DNA from: Inia geoffrensis
Lineage: Eukaryota; Chordata; Mammalia; Artiodactyla; Iniidae
Assembly (NCBI GenBank): GCA_036417435.1
Contig: CM070907.1
Location: 59,628,001-59,692,000, forward strand
DNA: 64,000 bases
Reading direction: 5' to 3'
A model generated the notes under the pieces. It searched no databases. It was not told the origin of the DNA and was given only the letters and a program-made list of their open reading frames with translations. Position 1 is the first letter of the stretch, and each line of letters begins with the position of its first letter. Below are positions 57,647 through 64,000 of this stretch, piece by piece. The translations under genes were made by a program, and so were the position numbers.

Positions 57647-60600
57647 TGGGTTGTTTTTAATGGTTGTTGTTTTGAGCTGTATAACCTGTTTGTATATTTT
57701 TGGAAACTAATTGCTTGTTGGTAGCATTGTTCCCAAGTATTTTGTCCAATTCCATAGGTTATCTTTTCTTTTTGTTGATGATTTCCTTTGCTGTGCAAAA
57801 GCTGGTTGTTTAATTAGGTCACATTTTTTTATTTTTGCTTTTGTTTCCAGTACTCTAGGAGGTAGAATTTTGTGTATTAATTTTGTATCCTGCAACTTTA
57901 CTGAATTCACTGATGAACTCTAGTAGTTTTCTTTTGGCCTCTTTAGGGTTTTCTATGTATAGTATCATGTCATCTGCAAATGGTGACAGTTATACTTCTT
58001 TATTTCCAATTCTGATTCCTTTTATATTCATTTCTTCTCTGATTGCTGTAGCTAGGACTTCCAAAACTGTGATGAATAAAAGCAGCAAGAGTGGGCATCT
58101 TTTTGTTCCTGATCTTAGAGGGAATGCTTTCAGCTTTTCACCACTGAGTATGAAGTTAGCTGTCATATATGGCCTTTTATGTTGAGATACGTTCCTTCTT
58201 TGCCCATTTTCTGTAGAGTTTTTAATCCTAAATCCACGTTGAATTTTATCAAATGCTTTTTCTGCATCTATTGAGTTGATCATATGGTTTTTATTCTTCA
58301 ATTTGTTAATGTGGTGTCTCACATTGATTGGTTTGCAGATATTGAAAAATCCTTGCATCCCTGGGATAAATCCCACTATATCATGGTGTATGATCCTTTT
58401 AATGTATTGTTGGAGTTTGCTAGTATTTTGTTGAGGATTTTTGCATCTATAATCGTCAGTGTTACTGACCTGTAAGTTTCTTGTTATGTGCGATCTTTGT
58501 TTGGTTTTAGTAACAAAGTTACTGTGCCTTCGTAGAATGATTTAAAAAGCATTCCTTCCTCTTGAATTGTTTTGCATATTTTGAGTAGGATAGGTGTTAA
58601 CTCTTCTCTAAATGTTTGGTAGAATTTACCTGTGAAGCCATCTGGTCCTGGACTTTTGTTTGTAGGGTGTTTTTTAACTACTGATTCAATTTTGGTACCG
58701 GTAATGTGTCTGTTCATATTTTGTATTTCCTTCTGATTCAGTCTTAGTAGATTGTAGCTTTCTAAGAATTTGTCCATTTATTCTTAGCTGTCTGTTTTAT
58801 TGGTCATATATTGGTGTATATTTGGTGTGTAGTTCTCATAGTAGTCTTTTATTTTCCTTTGTATTTCTATGGTGTTAATTGTAACTTCTCCTTTTTCATT
58901 TCTGATTTTATTGATTTGGGTACTCTCCCTTTTTTTCTTAATGAGTCTGACTAAAGGTTTTTCAATGTTGTTTACCTTTTCAGAGAACCAGCTTTTAGTT
59001 TTATCAACCTTTTCTATTTTTTTTTTTCTGTCTCTGTTTCATTTATTTCTGCTCTGATCTTTATGATTACTTTCCTTCTACTAACTTTGGATTTTGTTTG
59101 TTCTTCTTTCTCTAGTTGCTTTAGGTGTATGTTTAGTTTGTTTGAGATTTTTCTTGTTTCCTGATGTAGTCTTGTATCACTATAAACTTCCCTGTTGGGA
59201 CCGCTTTTGCTACATCCCATAGGCTTGGATCATCGTGTTTTTGTTTTCATTTGTCTCTAGGTATTTTTTTATTTCCCCTTAGATTTCTTCAGTGATCCAC
59301 TAGTTGTTTAGTAGCATATTGTTTAGCCTCCATGTGTTTGTGTTTTTTGCACTTTTTTCTTGTAATTGATAGACTCATAGCATTGTGGTCAGAAAAGACG
59401 CTTGATATGATTTCAATTTTCTTAAATTTACCAAGGCATGGTTTTTGGCCTACCATGTGATCTGTCCTAGAGAATGTTCCATGTGCACTTGGAAAGAATG
59501 TGGATTCTGCTGCTTTTGGGTGGAATGCTCTATAAATATCAATGAAGTCCATTTGTTTTAATGTGTTGTTTAAGACCTGTGTTTCCTTATTGGTTTTCTG
59601 TCTGGATTATCTGTCCATTGATGTAAGTGGGGTGTTAAAGTCCACTACCATTATTGTGTTACTGTTGACTTCTCCTTTTATATCTGTTTATATTTGCCTT
59701 ATATATTGAGTTGTTCTTATGTTAGGTGGACATATATTTACAACTGCTATATATTTTTCTTGGATTGATTCCTTGACCATGACATAGTATCCTTCTTCTC
59801 TTGTAACAGTCTTTATTTTAAAGTCTGTTTTGTCTGATATAAGTATTGCTCTTCTGGCTTTCTTTTGATTTCCATTTGGTGAAATATCTTTTTCCATCCC
59901 CTCACTTTCAGTCTGTATTTGTCTCTAGATCTGAAGTGGGTCTCTTATAGGCAGCATATATATGGGTCATGTTTTGTATCCATTCAGCTAGTCTGTGTCT
60001 TTTGGTTGAAGCATTTAGTCCATAAATATTTAAGGTAATTGTCAATATGTATGTTCTTATTGGCATTTGTTAATTGTTTTGGATTTGTTTTCATATGTCT
60101 TTTTCTTTTTTTCATTTCTTCTTTTGTTCTCTTGTGATTTGATGACTATCTTTAGTGTTATGTTTGGATTCCTTCTTTGTGTGTGTATATATATTATAGA
60201 TTTTTGGTTTGTGGTTACCTTGAGGTTTTTGTATAGCAGTCTACATATATATATGATTGTTTTAAGTTGCTGATATCTTCATTTCAAATACATTTTAAAT
60301 ACCCTGCATTGGTACTCTTCTCACCTCACAATTACTGTTTTTTGATGTCATATTTTACAACTAATTGTTTTCCGTATCCCTTAACTGCTTATTGTGGATA
60401 CAGATGATTTTACTCCTTTTTTCTTTTAACCTCCCTACCAGCTTTGTGTGTGGATGATTTCCTACCATTACTGTATGGTTGCCTTTACCAGTGAACTTTT
60501 TCATTCTGTAATTTTCTTGTCTCTAGTTGTAGCCTTTTTTTTTTTTATCCAGAGAAGTTCCTTTAATATTTGGTGTTAACTCTGGTTTGGTGGTTTGAAG

Positions 60601-61046
60601 TCTTTTAGCTTTTGCGTGTCTGTAACGCTTTTGATTTCTCCATCAAATCTGAATGAGAGACTTGCTGGGTAGAGTATTCTTGGTTGTAGGTTTTTCCCTT
60701 TCATTTTTTTAAATATATCATGCCACTCACTTCTGGCCTGCAGAGTTTTTGCTGAAAAATCAACTGATAGTCTTATGGGAGTTCCCTTGTTATTTGTTGA
60801 TTTTCCCTTGATGCTTTTAGTATCTTTAATTTTTGTCATTTTGATTACAGTGTGTCTTGGTGTGTTCCTTTTTGGGTTAATCCTGTATGGGACTCTGTAC
60901 TTCCTGAACTTGGGTGATTCTTTCCTTTTACAGATTAGGGAAATTTTCAGCTATGATCTCTTCAAATATTTTCTCAGGCCCTTTTGCTCTTCTCCTTCTG
61001 TGCCACCTCTAATGCAAATATTAGTGCACTTGATGTTGTCCCAGAG

Positions 61047-61138
61047 TCCTCCAGAGTTGTGAGAAATAAGTTCTGTTGTTTATAAGCTACCCAGTCTATG
61101 GTACTGCTATGTTATAGCAGCCTGAATGGACTAAGACA
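61047..61138 (+). mobile_element. MaLR-type LTR 3' fragment
   Basis: 'gttgtgagaaataagttctg', then 'ttgtttataagctacccagt' and 'tagcagcctgaatggactaa' match the 3' end of MaLR-family (ERVL-MaLR) LTRs. It directly abuts the truncated L1. Confidence 0.7.
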
Positions 61139-61611
61139 CCATATATGCCAAAGTTACCCATTGGGACATAGGTGACATGAATATGGTCTACCTAGAGTAA
61201 ATATTCAGCCAAATATGAGACACTCAAATCCACTTTCTCAGATTCCTTGCTGCTTCCAGCTGTGCCAGCTTAGTCAGAATGTTTAAGTATCTAAGAAGAC
61301 AAAAAAAGACATGTTTTGCAGATTCCTGAGTTACCTGTGAGAAAAGATGAAATGAAGCTTACCAAAGGTCCATTTCTAAACTACACTTGTACTGTTTTAA
61401 AGCTATGTCATACACACACTAAACAACTAGTTGTTTGATGAGTTACAGGTAACTCAAATAGACAATAACTGCTGGACATGCAGAAGGGCAAGTCAGAGAG
61501 AGGCTTAATCCTGGAATGTTACAACCAGATGGTTGATTGTACTAAAAGAAAATAGGGAGCAATAAGGGTAAAATTCACATATAAATCAGCAAAATTTAAG
61601 CTCTAAAATAA
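61139..61611. other. Unassigned sequence
   Basis: Nothing recognised. Confidence 0.4.
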
Positions 61612-62776
61612 TTTTTTAAAAATTTTATTGGAGCATAGTTGATTCACAATGTTGTGTTACTTTCAGGTGTACAGCAAAGTGATTCAGTTATACATATACA
61701 TATATTATTTTTTAGATTCTTTTCCATTATAGGTTACTACAAGATATTGAGTAAAGTTCCCTGTGCTCTATAGTAGGTCCCTGATGGTTATCTATCTTAT
61801 ATATAGTAGTGTGTGTGTGTTAATCCCAAGCTTCTGATTTATCCCTCCTCCCATCCACACATGTCCCCTTTGGTAACTGTTTGTTTTTGATATCTGTAAG
61901 TCTGTTTCTGTTTTGTAAATAAGTTCATTTGTCTCATTTTTAAGAAAATTAGATTCCACATATGAGTGATATCATATGATATTTGTCTTTCTCTGACTTG
62001 CTTCATTTAGTATGATAATCTCTAGGTCCATCCATGTTGCTGTAAATGGCATTATTTCATTCTTTTTTATGGCTCAGTAGTATTCCATTGTATGTATGGA
62101 CCACATCTTTATCCATTCCTCTGTCGATGTACATTTAGGTTGCTTCCATGTCTTGGCTATTGTAAACAGTGCTGCAATGAACATTGAGGTGCATGCATCT
62201 TTTCAAATTATGGTTTTCTCTTGATATATACCCAGGGGTGGGATTGCTGGATCATATGGTAGCTCAATTTTTAGTTTAAGGATGCCCCATACTGTTCTCC
62301 ATAGTGGCTGTACCAATTTACATTCCCACCAGCAGTGTAGCAGGGTTCCCTTTTCTCCACACCCTCTCCAGCATTTATTGTTTGTAGACTTTTTGATGAT
62401 GGCTTTTCTGACTGGTGTGTGCTGATACCTCACTGTGGTTTTGATTTGCCCTTCTCTAATAACTAGCTATGTTGAGCATCCTTTCATGTACCTATTGTAT
62501 GTTTTCTTTGGAAAAATATCTATTTAGATCTTTTGCCCACTTTTTGATTGGGTTGTTTGTTTTTGATATAGAGCTGCACGAGTGGTTTGTATATTTTGGA
62601 GATTACTTTTTTGTTGGTCGCTTCATTTGCAAATATTCTATCCCATTCTCTGGGTTGTAGTTTTTCTTTTTCAAGATTGCTTTGGCTATTTGAGGTCTTT
62701 TGTGTTTCCATACAAATTTTTAAATTTTTAGTTCTAATTCTGTAAAAAATGCCATTAATAATTTGATAGGGATTGC
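61612..62776 (-). mobile_element. 5'-truncated antisense L1 with internal deletion
   Basis: The older-type 3'UTR (ttattggagcatagttgatt; gtgtacagcaaagtgattca) is followed by the ORF2 C-terminus. The Cys-rich motif is preserved at 62433-62203 ([20 protein letters not shown]). At about 62655 around 0.5 kb of ORF2 is missing relative to copy B. The antisense segment ends at 'gatagggattgcaag', where an inverted segment begins. Confidence 0.87.
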
Positions 62777-62897
62777 AAGGCAATCTACAGATTCTGCGCA
62801 ATCCCTACCAAATTACCAATGGCATTTTTCAAAGAACTAGAACCAAAAATTTAAAAACTTTTATGTTTCCACACAAATTTTAAAATTCTCAAGAGCC
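62777..62897 (+). mobile_element. Inverted L1 ORF2 segment
   Basis: 'caatctacagattctgcgca', then atccctaccaaattacc and 'aatggcatttttcaaagaac' are sense-strand L1 ORF2. They are complementary to the antisense segment just to the left (about 62680-62776). The two arms form an imperfect inverted repeat with roughly a hundred bases per arm. Confidence 0.8.
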
Positions 62898-63334
62898 TAC
62901 AGATGGTGGTAGTGGGTATACTAGTACTAAAGTGGTGGCAGTACTAGGATCTATTGTCAGATGATCTAAACAATTTTCATGGGTCACCCTCCACCATAGG
63001 AAGTTGAATACCTCACTTGAATCTGAGCAACAATCACTTCATCTAACAGATTAAACAATTCTCTACCTTCCCCCAAGTCATGACATTTTATTAAGAACTT
63101 AAATTATGTTAAAGCTCTCTGTCAACTATGAGGTGAACATTGTGTAAATATTTAGGATTGTTGTCTTGTCTCTAATCACTGGAAAGTTTAGAAGTTTGGA
63201 TAATTTTTATTTTAACTGTTGATCATCAGTACACTTTGCTAAGTCTTCAAACCCTTACTCCTGTCTTCCTCTGAAGCTTCCTCTCCCTCTTGTCCTTTCT
63301 ATACACTGAACTACCCATTCAAATCACAACTTAC
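62898..63334. other. Unassigned sequence
   Basis: A short stretch of GTGGTGGCA-like repetition occurs near 62905-62945. Otherwise nothing recognised. Confidence 0.4.
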
Positions 63335-63700
63335 ATACACTCAACCATGCCATAGTTTGTTTCCATACCTGGAATTCCCCTTACTTTTTGTTATATTGGC
63401 TAACTCTTAATTTTCTTTCAAGTTACAATTCAAATATCCACTATTCCGTGAAACCTGCTCTGACTCATTTTACCAATTTTAGTAATTTCTTCTTTGTGCC
63501 TCTCTCCTACCTTGTAAAAACATATACCTATTATCCAACCTATGATGGAGCATTCATCATTGAATAGATTACTCATGCTTCCTAGCTTGTGAGCTCATTA
63601 AAGAAATGCCCCATGCCTTATTTATACAAGTGAATAAATGCCAACAAACAAATGAAAAAGTGATAATACTTTAGTTAATTATTGAATAAATAAGTAAAAA
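63335..63700 (+). mobile_element. L2 LINE 3' end
   Basis: 'ttccatacctggaattcccc', 'ttggctaactcttaattttc', 'gtgaaacctgctctgactca', 'agcttgtgagctcattaaag' and 'aagtgaataaatgccaacaa' follow the sense L2 3' end in consensus order. Confidence 0.75.
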
Positions 63701-64000
63701 CGATATTCAGCTGGCTTATCTATTTTCTTGGTCACAGGTTAGCAAGCACCCTTCATACCTTCCAATTATCCACTATATGTCAATTTTACTGTTGTGGTAA
63801 CCTCATGCATCTGAAATGAAAAAAAAAAAATTAACAGTGGGACATTGTAACAAATGAGACTTGTCCAGAAAATGCCTGTTTTTATTCTCTCTGGATTTTT
63901 AAAGTGGGTGGCATGCTTTCAGCCAAATATGATAAACTCCAAAATCTTTAAGATTCCATTCACATGTATCCCATAATCAGAAGATTTCTTGATCATGCAA
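63701..64000. other. Unassigned sequence
   Basis: A short polyA run at about 63819-63830. Nothing else recognised. Confidence 0.4.

Larger units (their letters stand above)
49297..61046 (-). mobile_element. Older antisense L1 host with long spacer, split by copy C
   Basis: The 3'UTR starts at 49297 (ttttttattgaagtgtggtt) and ORF2 runs antisense to 50037. L1 copy C (50038-57254) interrupts it, and it resumes at 57255. ORF2 continues to a start codon complement at 60064-60066 (MPIRTYI...) and ORF1 lies beyond about 60550, truncated at 61046. A spacer of about 480 nt separates the ORFs, against 58 nt in copies A and B. At about 57868 roughly 0.8 kb of ORF2 is missing relative to copy B. Frames are broken throughout; surviving pieces include 58777-58484 (RT N-terminus) and 60839-60576 (ORF1 C-terminus). 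Confidence 0.87.

Overview
This is a gene-free, repeat-dominated stretch of mammalian nuclear DNA, almost certainly from a cetacean (whale or dolphin). The evidence is the repeats. Six copies of the ~200-bp tRNA-derived CHR-type SINE that opens GGCTTCCCTGG are present, together with one longer CHR relative and one older CHR-1-type copy (GGGAATTCCCTGG). There are also several L1 elements with a cetartiodactyl-type 3' end. I see no BovB or Bov-tA repeats, which argues against a ruminant. I found no host exon, tRNA, rRNA or CRISPR array. Every long open frame is an L1 ORF1/ORF2 remnant, a SINE frame, or sits in a CpG-rich L1 5'UTR.

Layout. 1-3.2 kb: a 41-bp minisatellite, old antisense L1 scraps, a MIR and unassigned AT-rich DNA. 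3.2-11.4 kb: one very old sense-strand L1 (L1M-like), broken by a CHR SINE, a 5'-truncated younger L1 and a tiny L1 3' end, with another SINE near 9.6 kb. 11.4-14.3 kb: MIRs, an L1 reverse-transcriptase fragment and an antisense L1ME-like piece. 14.3-21.1 kb: cetacean L1 copy A on the minus strand, with SINEs in both ORF1 and ORF2. 21.1-25.2 kb: older antisense L1s. 25.2-31 kb: MIR/L2 relics, unassigned DNA and a solo LTR. 31-36.5 kb: two more antisense L1s carrying a second solo LTR and the long CHR SINE. 36.5-38 kb: a hAT-like DNA transposon containing a CHR-1 SINE, a MER5-like piece and a MIR.

38.0-45.7 kb: L1 copy B, a full-length 7.7-kb minus-strand insertion with a perfect 14-bp target-site duplication. 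It has a nearly continuous ORF2 and a CpG-rich 5'UTR carrying 38-bp monomers and a YY1-like site. 45.7-49.1 kb: MIR/L2 and unassigned DNA. 49.3-61.0 kb: an older antisense L1 host into which full-length L1 copy C (50.0-57.3 kb) and a SINE have jumped; copy C holds its own SINE. 61-64 kb: a MaLR LTR scrap, an antisense L1 with an inverted 5' piece, an L2 and unassigned DNA.

No genes cooperate here. The biology is layered retrotransposition: L1 machinery mobilised the SINEs and itself into older L1s. About 17 L1 pieces are antisense and 3 are sense. The most notable signals are the monomeric L1 promoter, frames in the L1 5'UTR that stay open in several copies, the change in ORF1-ORF2 spacer length, and the inverted L1 at 62.8 kb. 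Family names rest on remembered consensus sequences, since no database search was possible.
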